Positions 26,442 through 35,980 of a DNA stretch of 64,000 bases are shown here, in pieces. The notes under the pieces are model-generated. The model had not been told where the DNA came from. It saw only the letters and a list, made by a program, of their open reading frames with translations, and made no database searches. Positions within the stretch are counted from its first letter, which is position 1; each line of letters opens with the position of its first letter. A program made the translations under genes and the position numbers. Source of the stretch: Albimonas donghaensis. GTDB taxonomy: Bacteria > Pseudomonadota > Alphaproteobacteria > Rhodobacterales > Rhodobacteraceae. The stretch lies in assembly GCF_900106695.1 (NCBI RefSeq), contig NZ_FNMZ01000001.1:992001-1056000 (forward strand), written 5' to 3'.

Positions 26442-27236
26442 TCACGTGGTCGAGTTGAACGCCCCGCCGTCGAGCAGGATGTTCTGCCCGATCATGAACT
26501 TCACGTAGTCCGAGCACATGAAGGCGCAGGTCTGGCCGAAATCCTCCGGCGTGCCGATGGCCTTGGTGGGCAGCGCTTCGGCGCGGCCGGCCTTCACCTC
26601 GTCGACGGACTTGCCGGTGGCCTTGGATTCGCTCGCCGCCAGCGCCGCGATGCGATCCGTGTCATGGGCGCCGGGCAGCAGGTTGTTCATGACCACGCCA
26701 TACTGCGCGACCTGGCGCGAGGTGCCGGCCACATAGCCGGTGAGCCCCGCGCGCGCGGCGTTCGACAGGCCCAGGATCGGGATCGGAGAGCGCACCGAGC
26801 CGGAGGTGATGTTGACGATCCGCCCCCACTTCTTCTCGATCATGCCGGGCAGCACCGCCTTGATCAGCGCGATGGGCGTCAGCATGTTGCCGTTCAGCGC
26901 CTTCTCCCAGTCGGCCCGGTCCCAGTCGGACCACATGCCCGGGGGCGGGCCGCCGGCATTGTTGACCAGAATGTCCACCGCGCCGCCGGCCATCTCGTTG
27001 GCCTGGCCGACCAGCTCGGCCTGGATCGCGTCGGTGGTCACGTCGCCGGGGACGGTCACGACCTGCACCTGGCAGGCGGCGCGGATGGCGTCGGCGGTGG
27101 CGGTCAGCGCCTCCTCGCCGCGGGCGTTGAGCACCAGGTTCACGCCGGCCTCGGCCAGCGCCTGCGCCGACCCCCGGCCCAGACCCTTGGAGCTGGCGCA
27201 CACGATGGCGGTCTTGCCGCGAATTCCGAGATCCAT
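26442..27236 (-). CDS. atypical short-chain dehydrogenase/reductase (BKR-like SDR)
   Basis: The SDR-fold protein has 264 residues. The cofactor motif reads CASSKGLGRGSA in place of TGxxxGxG, VNNAGG is kept, and the catalytic Ser (S145, NITSGS) is present. At the usual Tyr and Lys positions it has Ser158 and Arg162 (LSNAARAGLTG), so the classical YxxxK pair is missing. A known SDR subgroup annotated as BKR-like shares these changes and is thought to have a different or unknown activity. The C-terminus IGQNILLDGGAFNST is standard. The start at 27236 is the first Met of the conserved region. Confidence 0.87.
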   Translation of the reverse strand: MDLGIRGKTAIVCASSKGLGRGSAQALAEAGVNLVLNARGEEALTATADAIRAACQVQVVTVPGDVTTDAIQAELVGQANEMAGGAVDILVNNAGGPPPGMWSDWDRADWEKALNGNMLTPIALIKAVLPGMIEKKWGRIVNITSGSVRSPIPILGLSNAARAGLTGYVAGTSRQVAQYGVVMNNLLPGAHDTDRIAALAASESKATGKSVDEVKAGRAEALPTKAIGTPEDFGQTCAFMCSDYVKFMIGQNILLDGGAFNSTT

Positions 27237-27362
27237 GGGGGCGTCCTCTTGCTGCTTGGGCGTCGCGCGGCCGGCTTCGGCGTCGCGTGGCGCGAACCCT
27301 ATGGAAGCGGTCGGGGCGCGGCAAGCCGGGCGTGACGGCGCCGGCGCTGCGAAGATCTCTCC

Positions 27363-28178
27363 CTATCCGGAGGCGCGCCGCCGCCGCGCCAGAACGCCCA
27401 GCAGGCCGAGCGCCGCGCCCAGCAGGGTCAGCGAGGCCGGGACCGGGACCTCCGTCGCCCCGCCCGTCACCCCGCCCGTCACCGTGTCCGTCACCGTGCG
27501 GGATACGTCCGCCCCCGGGCCCCCGGAGAAGGACGGCGCCCCCTCGCCCCCGCGCTCCAGGTCATCGCCGGAGGTCGCCCCGCTCCCCCCGCCGCTCCCG
27601 CCGCCCGATGGCGATGCCCCGAGCGCCGCGGCGCCGTCGTCCGCGAGCCCGGAAGAATAGGGGCCGACTTCCGCCGTCGCGCCGGACGCGAGCGGCGCCT
27701 GCGGCGGCCGCCCCGCGCGTTTCGGCCCCGTATCGCCCGCCCCCGTCCCTGCGGGCCATGTCCACGCCCGGCCCGGCGCGGTCAGCGCGAGCGGGGCCAC
27801 GCAATCGGCGCGCGCCCCGCACACGTCGTCGTCGGACGGCGCCGCCGTGTTCACCAGCGTCAACGGGAAGATCGCGGCGCGCGTCTCGGCGGGCCGCCGC
27901 CGCTGCGCGGCGTCGAGCGCGTCGGGGCGCCCGACGCCTTCCGGACCCAGCATGAAGGCCAGGCGCGGGCGACGGGGCGGCGAGGCCGACAGCCCGGTGG
28001 GGACGGGCGCCTCGATCCGCTCAGGCCCGGGCAGCGGCGGCGGCGCCCAGTCGGAGGCCGCGAACGCTTCCGCCTCCTCCTCCGCCGCGCCCGGCCATGC
28101 CGGCTTGTCGACGCCGACCAAAGCGCCGGCCGCGAGCGTGCCGCCCAGCAAAGTCATCAAGATCGCGCCCTGGCGCAT
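27363..28178 (-). CDS. PEP-CTERM/VPLPA-like sorting-domain protein, low complexity
   Basis: The product is about 271 residues. The N-terminal hydrophobic segment MRQGAILMTLLGGTLAAGAL is followed by a Pro/Ala/Gly-rich body with no recognised domain. A Gly/Ser-rich run (GGGSGGGSGATSG) and a TVTDTVTGGVTGG stretch lead to the tail EVPVPASLTLLG, a hydrophobic helix and ARRRRASG. The tail is a VPxPA-type exosortase signal, with VPVPA in place of VPLPA. Two Cys (DDDVCGARADCVAP) could form a disulfide. ATG 28178 has CAGGAG nine bases upstream; the frame extends further up but without conserved features. The AT-rich patch at 28225-28255 probably holds its promoter and perhaps that of prfC. Confidence 0.72.
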   Translation of the reverse strand: MRQGAILMTLLGGTLAAGALVGVDKPAWPGAAEEEAEAFAASDWAPPPLPGPERIEAPVPTGLSASPPRRPRLAFMLGPEGVGRPDALDAAQRRRPAETRAAIFPLTLVNTAAPSDDDVCGARADCVAPLALTAPGRAWTWPAGTGAGDTGPKRAGRPPQAPLASGATAEVGPYSSGLADDGAAALGASPSGGGSGGGSGATSGDDLERGGEGAPSFSGGPGADVSRTVTDTVTGGVTGGATEVPVPASLTLLGAALGLLGVLARRRRASG

Positions 28179-28310
28179 GGCGAAGGTCTCCTGCCCCGCC
28201 CCGTCCCTCGCGTTCAGGCCTCTCAAGTTATGTTTAAAAGAGTATTAAACTCCCCCGTTCCGGCCGCCCCCGGCTTGCCGCCGTCTCCGCCCGGCCCTAT
28301 ACCGCGCGCC

Positions 28311-29918
<1,608 letters not shown>

Positions 29919-29925
29919 AACGCGA

Positions 29926-29955
29926 AAAGGGGCGGCCCGCGCAGGCCGCCCCTTT
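29926..29955. terminator. bidirectional terminator after prfC
   Basis: AAAGGGGCGGCC (29926-29937) pairs perfectly with 29944-29955 around a six-base loop, seven bases after the prfC stop. The A run before and T run after the stem allow use from both strands, and the convergent gene ends at 29982. Confidence 0.85.
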
Positions 29956-29981
29956 CCGATATTCCGCGCGGTCCGGGCCGG

Positions 29982-30572
29982 TCAGGCGGCGGGTCGCCGA
30001 CGGGCGTGCAGGCCGCCCAGCAGGGCCAGCGCGCCGGCCAGCAGCACGCCCGCCGCGGGAACCGGAACCGTCGAGACGGCCAGGCCCAGATCCTCTTCGG
30101 TCAAGGTGGAGCCGTTCATTTTCCAGTTTTCGTAGTAGCCGTCCGCGTCGGTCGTGAACGCGTTGGAGGCGCCGACCGCCGCCCAGACGCCCGCCGTGAG
30201 CTGCACGATCAGCGATCCCGTCTGCGAATAGTCGAGCGTGACCGCCTCGCCCATCGAGACGACGAGGTCGTCCTCGGCGGCGTCGAGCGACCAGCTCACC
30301 GGCGCGACGCCGTCGATCAGCATGTCCGATCCATCCTCGAAGCCGCCGCTTTCCACGCCGGTGGCGAGCGTGGCGACGTCCACCAGGGTGAAGCGGGTGA
30401 TGATATGGCTGCTCGGGATATAGGGCGCGTTGAGCACCGCCACGGTGTCGCTCACGCGGTCGATTTCGAGCGTGAAGGAGGCGAGGGCATTGGCCTGCCC
30501 GCTGGTCAGGGCGACCATGAGGGCGCCGAACGCGACGGAGGTGAGGCCCGATCGGGCGAGTTTGCGGTACAT
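29982..30572 (-). CDS. VPLPA-CTERM-like surface protein
   Basis: The secreted protein has about 196 residues: a signal peptide (MYRKLARSGLTSVAFGALMV, cleavage near ANALA), a beta-rich body and the tail VPVPAAGVLLAGALALLGG then ARRRPAA. Body segments (SDTVAVLN, SLIVQLTAGVWAAVGASNAF) resemble those of the protein at 31089-31691 (SDTTALVV, SVLVTLESGVFAAVGASG), so the two are likely paralogues. Three in-frame ATGs lie at 30572, 30578 and 30587. The first is preferred because GGGGA is then eight bases away. The role is unknown. Confidence 0.8.
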   Translation of the reverse strand: MYRKLARSGLTSVAFGALMVALTSGQANALASFTLEIDRVSDTVAVLNAPYIPSSHIITRFTLVDVATLATGVESGGFEDGSDMLIDGVAPVSWSLDAAEDDLVVSMGEAVTLDYSQTGSLIVQLTAGVWAAVGASNAFTTDADGYYENWKMNGSTLTEEDLGLAVSTVPVPAAGVLLAGALALLGGLHARRRPAA

Positions 30573-30824
30573 GGTCATGGTCCCCATATTAATGCACGCG
30601 GGGTTGAAAATACGGCGCTAAGCCTGCAGCCGACGAGGCTGCGGGACGACCGGCGCAGCCGACCGTCGTCGCACTATTAACCCAAGATTAACGACAGGGG
30701 AACTGCTGAACGCCGCCGGCCCGACCGGCGTCCGGTTTTTCGCGGCCGACGACGAATTCCCCTCGCCTGCGCCGCGGGGCGGGATAAACTGCTCGGGCGA
30801 TTTCGCGTTCAACGGAGACCCGTT

Positions 30825-30998
30825 ATGACCCCGACCCGTCCGATCCTTTCCCCCGCCCGCATCGCCGCGGCCGTGCTGTCGCTCGGCCTGCTCTCGCTCG
30901 CCGCCTGCAACACCGTCGAAGGCATCGGCGAGGACATCTCCTCGGGCGGCAAGGCCGTGTCCGAGACCGCGGACAAGACCCAGAAGAAGCTGCCCTGA
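30825..30998 (+). CDS. entericidin-like small lipoprotein
   Basis: The protein has only 57 residues. A basic start (MTPTRPILSPARIAA) and hydrophobic stretch lead to the lipobox SLAAC with Cys28, then NTVEGIGEDISSGGKAVSET and a Lys-rich end (KTQKKLP). The G-x-G-x-D-I-x-x-G-G pattern is that of entericidin A/B lipoproteins, described as a membrane antidote/toxin pair in enterobacteria. Single copies are common in alphaproteobacteria, where the role is unclear. AACGGAG lies eight bases upstream of the ATG at 30825. A strong terminator follows 28 bases after the stop, so it is a monocistronic unit. Confidence 0.85.
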   Translation: MTPTRPILSPARIAAAVLSLGLLSLAACNTVEGIGEDISSGGKAVSETADKTQKKLP

Positions 30999-31026
30999 CG
31001 CCTCGCGTCGCCAGCTCCGAAACGTC

Positions 31027-31053
31027 AGCGCCGCCCGGATCCCGGGCGGCGCT
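31027..31053 (+). terminator. rho-independent terminator after the entericidin-like gene
   Basis: AGCGCCGCCCGG (31027-31038) pairs perfectly with 31042-31053 around a three-base loop and is followed by TTTT and TCGTTT. It is the most canonical intrinsic terminator in the window. Confidence 0.92.
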
Positions 31054-31088
31054 TTTTCGTTTGGCGTCGTGTCTTTGCCCGGCGATCT

Positions 31089-31691
31089 TCAGCCGGCTTC
31101 GAGCGGCGGAGCGTCCGCCGGCTGCGGGAGGAGGCAGGCTCGGATCGCCCGCCTGCGGCCGGCGAAACCCAACACCCCAAGCCCGCCGATCAACAGCAAA
31201 CCCGCCGCCGGCAGCGGCACGGTCGCGCCTTCGACCACCGACCAGCCGCCGATCTCGACATCGGCGCCTCCCTCCACCAGGCCGCTGGCGCCGACTGCGG
31301 CGAAAACGCCGCTTTCCAGCGTGACCAGGACCGAGCCCTCGACCGGGTCGCCGATGTCGAAGCCGTCGTCCGAATAGAAGTCGAAATAATAGTCGTTGTA
31401 TCCGCTGTCGGGCGCGCCCGAACTGGCGTAGTTGATCGACGCGCCGCCCAGCGTGAAGTCATTGGCCGGAAAATCCCAGCTATAGGTGTTTTCATACCCG
31501 TCCCCGCCCAGGATGACGTCGATCAGCCGGAGCGCGCCGCCGGCATAGTCGGTCGTGCCGGTCCCGACGACCAGCGCCGTGGTGTCCGACTGCCGGTGGA
31601 TGGTCAGGTCGACGGGCGTTGCGGTCAGGGCGACGGCCTGGGTGACCGGAAGGGCCGCGACGGCGACGACGGCGCCCAGAAGAAATTTCAT
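31089..31691 (-). CDS. VPLPA-CTERM surface protein with an extended C-terminus
   Basis: The secreted protein has about 200 residues. The signal peptide is MKFLLGAVVAVAALPVTQAV, then comes a beta-rich, Asp/Tyr-rich body (YNDYYFDFYSDDGFD) and the sorting tail VPLPAAGLLLIGGLGVLGF with GRRR. About 18 further residues (ending PPLEAG) follow the basic cluster, whereas other tails in this window stop within a few residues. It is paralogous to the protein at 29982-30572. The ATG at 31691 is chosen for the signal peptide; the Shine-Dalgarno is weak. Confidence 0.78.
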   Translation of the reverse strand: MKFLLGAVVAVAALPVTQAVALTATPVDLTIHRQSDTTALVVGTGTTDYAGGALRLIDVILGGDGYENTYSWDFPANDFTLGGASINYASSGAPDSGYNDYYFDFYSDDGFDIGDPVEGSVLVTLESGVFAAVGASGLVEGGADVEIGGWSVVEGATVPLPAAGLLLIGGLGVLGFAGRRRAIRACLLPQPADAPPLEAG

Positions 31692-32042
31692 TCTCGTCTC
31701 GCTTTCCCAAAAATGACGGAACGACGCCCGCGGATGCACATATACTGAGCGTTGCACCATTTTTGCCTAAATTCCAGAAAATAGCTCACGCCACGTTCAC
31801 TCTTTAACCATCACACCCGGCCAGCAAGGCGCCGGCCGCCATAGCCGGCGCTGCCGGCCGTTGTGCGGGAAGGGGCTCGGGGCGGAGGGGCGTCAAGGTG
31901 GGATGAGAGGGCCGCGCGCCCCTCTCCGCTTCATTCGGCCGGCCGCCCCCCGGGCGACCCGGGAGACGAGCGACGCGACGACGACGAAGGCCTCGCCCGG
32001 GATTTCCGGACGGGGCCCTGCGCCTCGACGCCCCCGCCGCGA
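31692..32042. other. gene-free stretch with an AT-rich promoter region
   Basis: The stretch is 351 bases with no supported gene. The part next to the VPLPA gene (about 31738-31812) is strikingly AT-rich for this genome and should contain its minus-strand promoter. It shares the heptamer AGTGAAC (minus strand, 31795-31801) with the region upstream of the VPLPA gene at 4315 (5108-5114). The remainder (31813-32042) is GC-rich and shows nothing recognisable. Confidence 0.5.
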
Positions 32043-33449
32043 TCACTCGGCGGCGAGCATCTCCGCCACGTTCAGCAGCACGAACTCGTTGTTCATGGCC
32101 TGATCGAGCTGGCGGCCCGAGCTGAACGGCAGGTTGTTGTCCACCGCCACGAGGATATGGGTCTCGTCCACCCGCATCACGTCCTCGATGGTGAAGAAGG
32201 GCAGCGTGTAGAGGCCGGTGAGGTCGCGGGCCGCCGCCGTCTCCAGCCGGGCCCGGCCGTCCGGGTCCTGGATGTTCATCAGGTCGATATGGCCGATCCG
32301 GCGCACGGTCCCGTCCGCGTCCCGGTCGGCGGTGTCGATCAGCACCACCCGCTTGATCATCGCAGGATGCGGGAAGCAGTCGGGCGCGGCCTCGCCCTCG
32401 CATTTCAGCGACGGGTCGCCCTCGCCGTTGTCGCGCTCGATCACCAGCGCGCGGGTCTCGTCGATGAAGTTGAAATCGCCGATCGCCGTCGCGCCCTCGG
32501 CCAGCGGAAAGCGGAAGTCGTCGCCGGTCCAGTCGCCCGCCGCGGGGTCGAAGGCCAGCACCCGCAGGAACCGCCCCTCGGCCTCGCCGCCTTCCAGCAG
32601 CAGCGGCTTCTCCAGCATCGCCCAGAGCAGGCCGGTTCCCGGCTGAAGCGCCATGCCCTCGTAGCCGCCGGAACGGGCCGAGCGGTAGTCGACGCCCGCC
32701 GCGGCCGGGATCCGCATCGCCGGATGGTCGGGGGAGCGGATCTCCGCGTCCTCGACGCGGGTGGCGTGGACGCCGGTGAGCACGCCGTCCAGCGTCGCGG
32801 AGATCAGGTAGGGCCCGAACTCCTCGCCGATCCACACGGTGTCGCCGATCACCTGGATCGATTCCGGGTCGAAGTCGGCGCCGGTCAGATAGCGCGCCTC
32901 GGTCCCCTCATAAGCGATGCGGAAGGGGGCGACGCGGTTGGGATCGCGCAGCCAGACCTGCTCGACCACCTCCACTTCGCCGCTGTCGAAGTCCGGGTTC
33001 ATGCGGGTGAAGCTCAGCAGCGCGTCGGGCGAGTTCAGCTTGGAGCCGAAGCCGTTGTCGATGAGCACGAAGATCGAGCCGTCCTCGGCCCGGTCCATGG
33101 CGAAGCCCGACAGGCCCTGAAGGGGCTGGCCGATGAAGGGCAGGCGCAGGCCGGTCTCGCGCCCGCCATGCAGGCCGCCGGTGTCGCCGGCCACGGACAT
33201 CGGGGCGTCGTTGCGCGCGGCCCCGGTGAACTTGCCGGAGATCCAGGCGTCGCGCGGCGCATCGGCCGGCGGCGCGACCAGCGTCAGGGCCGGCAGATAG
33301 GCGTGGCCGGCGAGCGTGGCGGAGAACACGGTCTCCTCCTGCGCCAGCGCGGGGGCGGCGAGGAGGGCTGCGAAAGACGACGCGAGCGCGGCGTGGACGA
33401 ACATGGGGCGGGCGGACATGGGGCGGGCGAACATGGGGCGGGCGAACAT
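32043..33449 (-). CDS. secreted esterase-like phytase-family protein
   Basis: The product is about 468 residues. A signal peptide (FVHAALASSFAALLAAPALA, cleavage before QEET) precedes a beta-propeller-like domain of the esterase-like phytase family. Family segments are LQGLSGFAMDRAEDGSIFVL, ESIQVIGDTVWIGEEFGPYL, GYEGMALQPGTG, LVIERDNGEGD and EDVMRVDETHILVAVDNN. Relatives are periplasmic or secreted phosphoesterases of largely unknown substrate. Four in-frame ATGs (33449, 33434, 33419, 33404) lie in a 15-bp repeat. AAAGGG eight bases before 33449 favours that start, giving MFARP MFARP MSARP ahead of the signal peptide core. Confidence 0.85.
   Translation of the reverse strand: MFARPMFARPMSARPMFVHAALASSFAALLAAPALAQEETVFSATLAGHAYLPALTLVAPPADAPRDAWISGKFTGAARNDAPMSVAGDTGGLHGGRETGLRLPFIGQPLQGLSGFAMDRAEDGSIFVLIDNGFGSKLNSPDALLSFTRMNPDFDSGEVEVVEQVWLRDPNRVAPFRIAYEGTEARYLTGADFDPESIQVIGDTVWIGEEFGPYLISATLDGVLTGVHATRVEDAEIRSPDHPAMRIPAAAGVDYRSARSGGYEGMALQPGTGLLWAMLEKPLLLEGGEAEGRFLRVLAFDPAAGDWTGDDFRFPLAEGATAIGDFNFIDETRALVIERDNGEGDPSLKCEGEAAPDCFPHPAMIKRVVLIDTADRDADGTVRRIGHIDLMNIQDPDGRARLETAAARDLTGLYTLPFFTIEDVMRVDETHILVAVDNNLPFSSGRQLDQAMNNEFVLLNVAEMLAAE
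33402..33449 (-). repeat. 15-bp tandem repeat duplicating the start codon
   Basis: Units CATGGGGCGGGCGAA (plus-strand reading) start at 33402, 33417 and 33432, with a partial unit from 33447. On the coding strand each unit begins with ATG and encodes M-F/S-A-R-P. Unit-number changes would lengthen or shorten the signal-peptide N-region without breaking the frame. Confidence 0.88.
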
Positions 33450-33721
33450 GGGACGGACCCTTTCTTCGGGGCGACGGCGCGCCCCCGGCGAAGGAGTGCC
33501 GGGGCGGCCGGTCGCGTGAGGATGCGATGCGATGCGGGAAAGGGCTAGCGGCGCATCGCGACGGCGGCGCCACGGGTCCGCGACGGCCGCGCGACATCGG
33601 CGCGATGGAATGACGTCGCCGCGACGACGGTCGGCGGCCGCGGGACGCCGGGTCACGCGGAGACCGGGACCGGAACCTCCCCGTCGAGCACCCGCTTTCC
33701 CGCGCTCCGGCGCCCTTTTCA

Positions 33722-33749
33722 TTGACTTTCGGCGCATCAAGCGTATTTT
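33722..33749 (+). promoter_or_regulatory. candidate sigma-70-type promoter for the DEAD-box helicase
   Basis: TTGACT (33722-33727) and TATTTT (33744-33749) are separated by 16 bases, about 95 bases before the helicase ATG, in a locally less GC-rich patch. The rest of the 394-base gap between 33449 and 33844 is GC-rich with no other signal seen. Confidence 0.5.
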
Positions 33750-33843
33750 CCGCGCCCAAGCGCCATACGGGCGCGCTGACGGGACCGCGCGGAGAACAGC
33801 GGTCCGCCTCACCCGACCGCTGACGACCCCGCGAAAGGACCCG

Positions 33844-35745
33844 ATGAACTTCGCTGATCTCGAACTCGACCCCAAAGTGCTCCAGGCCGTTGAGGAAGCT
33901 GGCTATACCCAGCCGACTCCGATCCAGGAGCAGGCGATCCCCCATGCGCTGATGGGCAAGGACGTGCTGGGCATCGCCCAGACCGGCACCGGCAAGACCG
34001 CCTCCTTCACCCTGCCGATGATCTCCATCCTCGCGCAGGGCCGGGCCAAGGCCCGCATGCCGCGTTCGCTGATCCTGTGCCCGACGCGGGAGCTCGCCGC
34101 CCAGGTGGCCGAGAACTTCGAGACCTACGGCAAGTATCATAAGCTCACCATGGCGCTGCTGATCGGCGGCGTGTCCTTCCGCGACCAGGACAAGCTGATC
34201 GACCGCGGCGTCGACGTGCTGATCGCCACGCCGGGCCGCCTGCTCGACCATTTCGAGCGCGGCAAGCTGATGCTGACCGGCGTCCAGGTGATGGTGGTCG
34301 ATGAGGCCGACCGGATGCTCGACATGGGCTTCATCCCGGATCTCGAGCGGATCTTCGGCCTGCTGCCCTTCACCCGCCAGACCCTGTTCTTCTCGGCCAC
34401 CATGCCGCCGGAGATCACGCGCCTGACCGACACCTTCCTGCACGCCCCGGTGCGCGTGGAAGTCGCCCGCCAGGCGACCGCGGCGGAGACGATCACCCAG
34501 GGCGTCGTGCGCCACAAGGCCGCCCGCAAGGACGTCGCCGACAGCGAAAAGCGGGAGATCCTGCGCCGCCTGATCGTGGCCGAGGGCGACACGCTGACCA
34601 ACGCCATCGTCTTCTGCAACCGCAAGCGCGACGTGGACGTGGTCTTCAAGTCGCTGAAAAAGCACGGCATGAACGTCGGCGCCCTGCATGGCGACCTCGA
34701 TCAGTCGATCCGCACCAAGACGCTGGACGGCTTCCGCTCGAACGAGATCACCGTGCTGGTGGCCTCGGACGTGGCGGCGCGCGGGCTCGACATCCCCTCG
34801 GTCTCCCACGTCTACAACTACGACGTGCCGATCCATTCCGAGGATTACGTGCACCGCATCGGCCGCACCGGCCGCGCCGGCCGCTCGGGCAAGGCGATCA
34901 CCATCTGCTTCAGCCATGAGGAGAAGCATCTCGACAAGATCGAGGAGCTGCTCGGCAAGCCGGTGCCGGTGATGGACGATCCCATGTCGGGCGAAGAAGC
35001 GCCGGTTGAGGCCGAGACCGCGCCCGCGCGCAAGCCCCGGTCCCGCGCCGCCAAGCCGGCGGTGGATGAGGATGAGGTCGCCGCCCGTCCCCGCCGCCGC
35101 GCGCGGACCGAGCGCGCCTCGCGCCGCAAGAGCGCGGATGCGGAGACGCCGGAGGTTGCCGCCGACGCGTCCGAGACCGTCGAGCCGCAGGCGGAGGCCA
35201 AGGCCGACGCGCCGGCCGCCGACCAGGTGACCGAGGCGACCGCCGCCGAGACCCCCGCGCCGGAAGCCGAGGCCCCCGCGCCCAAGCCCCGCCGCAGCCG
35301 TCGCAGCCGCGCCGCCGCCAAGGAGCCCGAGGCGACCGCGGACGCGAAAGCGCCCGCCGCCGAGGCCGAGCCGGCGAAGGACGAGGCGCCGAAAGCGGAC
35401 GCCGAGCCCGCCGCGGCCGCGGAGGATCCCCGCGACCGGGGCGCCTCCGAGGACCCGCGCGAAAGCCGTCGGGGCCGCAATTCCGGCGCGGGCTCGGAGG
35501 ACCGCGGATCGCGCCGCGGCCGCAACAATGACCCGGATCGCAACGGCGACCGCAGCAACGACCGCAGCAATGATCGCGGCGGTCGCCGCGGCGGCGGTCC
35601 GGTGGTGGGCATGGGCGACCATGTGCCGGCCTTCATGCTGCGCGAAGTCGACGTGAACCGAATCATGCGCGGCGCCCGCGCCTCCTCCGCTTCCGACGAG
35701 GTCGAGAGCGATGGCGAGGATGCGGCGCAAAGCGAAGCCGCCTGA
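33844..35745 (+). CDS. DEAD-box RNA helicase (RhlE/DeaD-like)
   Basis: The product is 633 residues. The helicase core (about 1-385) has the Q motif (GYTQPTPIQEQAIP), motif I AQTGTGKT, PTRELA, DEAD (VVDEADRMLDMGF), SAT (FFSATMPPEI) and motif VI HRIGRTGRAGR. A tail of about 250 residues rich in Ala, Glu, Pro and Arg follows, with Arg-rich patches and an RNDRSNDRGGRRGGG segment that probably binds RNA non-specifically. Family members unwind short RNA duplexes in ribosome assembly, mRNA decay and cold adaptation. ATG 33844 follows AAAGGA; the frame extends upstream to 33532, but without conservation. Confidence 0.95.
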   Translation: MNFADLELDPKVLQAVEEAGYTQPTPIQEQAIPHALMGKDVLGIAQTGTGKTASFTLPMISILAQGRAKARMPRSLILCPTRELAAQVAENFETYGKYHKLTMALLIGGVSFRDQDKLIDRGVDVLIATPGRLLDHFERGKLMLTGVQVMVVDEADRMLDMGFIPDLERIFGLLPFTRQTLFFSATMPPEITRLTDTFLHAPVRVEVARQATAAETITQGVVRHKAARKDVADSEKREILRRLIVAEGDTLTNAIVFCNRKRDVDVVFKSLKKHGMNVGALHGDLDQSIRTKTLDGFRSNEITVLVASDVAARGLDIPSVSHVYNYDVPIHSEDYVHRIGRTGRAGRSGKAITICFSHEEKHLDKIEELLGKPVPVMDDPMSGEEAPVEAETAPARKPRSRAAKPAVDEDEVAARPRRRARTERASRRKSADAETPEVAADASETVEPQAEAKADAPAADQVTEATAAETPAPEAEAPAPKPRRSRRSRAAAKEPEATADAKAPAAEAEPAKDEAPKADAEPAAAAEDPRDRGASEDPRESRRGRNSGAGSEDRGSRRGRNNDPDRNGDRSNDRSNDRGGRRGGGPVVGMGDHVPAFMLREVDVNRIMRGARASSASDEVESDGEDAAQSEAA

Positions 35746-35804
35746 TCCGGCCTCCGGCGCAGGCCGGGCCGGGTCGACAGGACGCGCAGGATGCGGGACG
35801 ATCA

Positions 35805-35834
35805 AGGGGGCGGGCGCGCAGGCGTCCGCCCCTT
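35805..35834 (+). terminator. probable terminator after the helicase gene
   Basis: AGGGGGCGG (35805-35813) pairs with CCGCCCCTT (35826-35834), with one G-T pair and a 12-base loop, followed by T and CGC. It lies 60 bases after the stop. It is weaker than the other hairpins here. Confidence 0.55.
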
Positions 35835-35851
35835 TCGCATGGCGCCCTGCG

Positions 35852-35964
35852 CGTAGGGCGGGTGCCAACCCGCCGCCGCGCCCCCGCCGCCTGTGCGTAG
35901 GGCGGGTGCCAACCCGCCGCGGCGCCCCCACCGCCTGCGCGTAGGGCGGGTGCGAACCCGCCGC
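35852..35964. repeat. three REP-like palindromes in a 44-bp tandem array
   Basis: CGTAGGGCGGGTGCCAACCC with GCCGC occurs at 35852-35876, 35896-35920 and 35940-35964 (third copy GCG for GCC in the loop), exactly 44 bases apart. Each unit is a hairpin (GGCGGGT with ACCCGCC). It is the reverse complement of the single copies at 21780, 56708 and 58951. The array lies between convergent genes. Confidence 0.85.
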
Positions 35965-35980
35965 GGCGGCTCCGCCCGGC

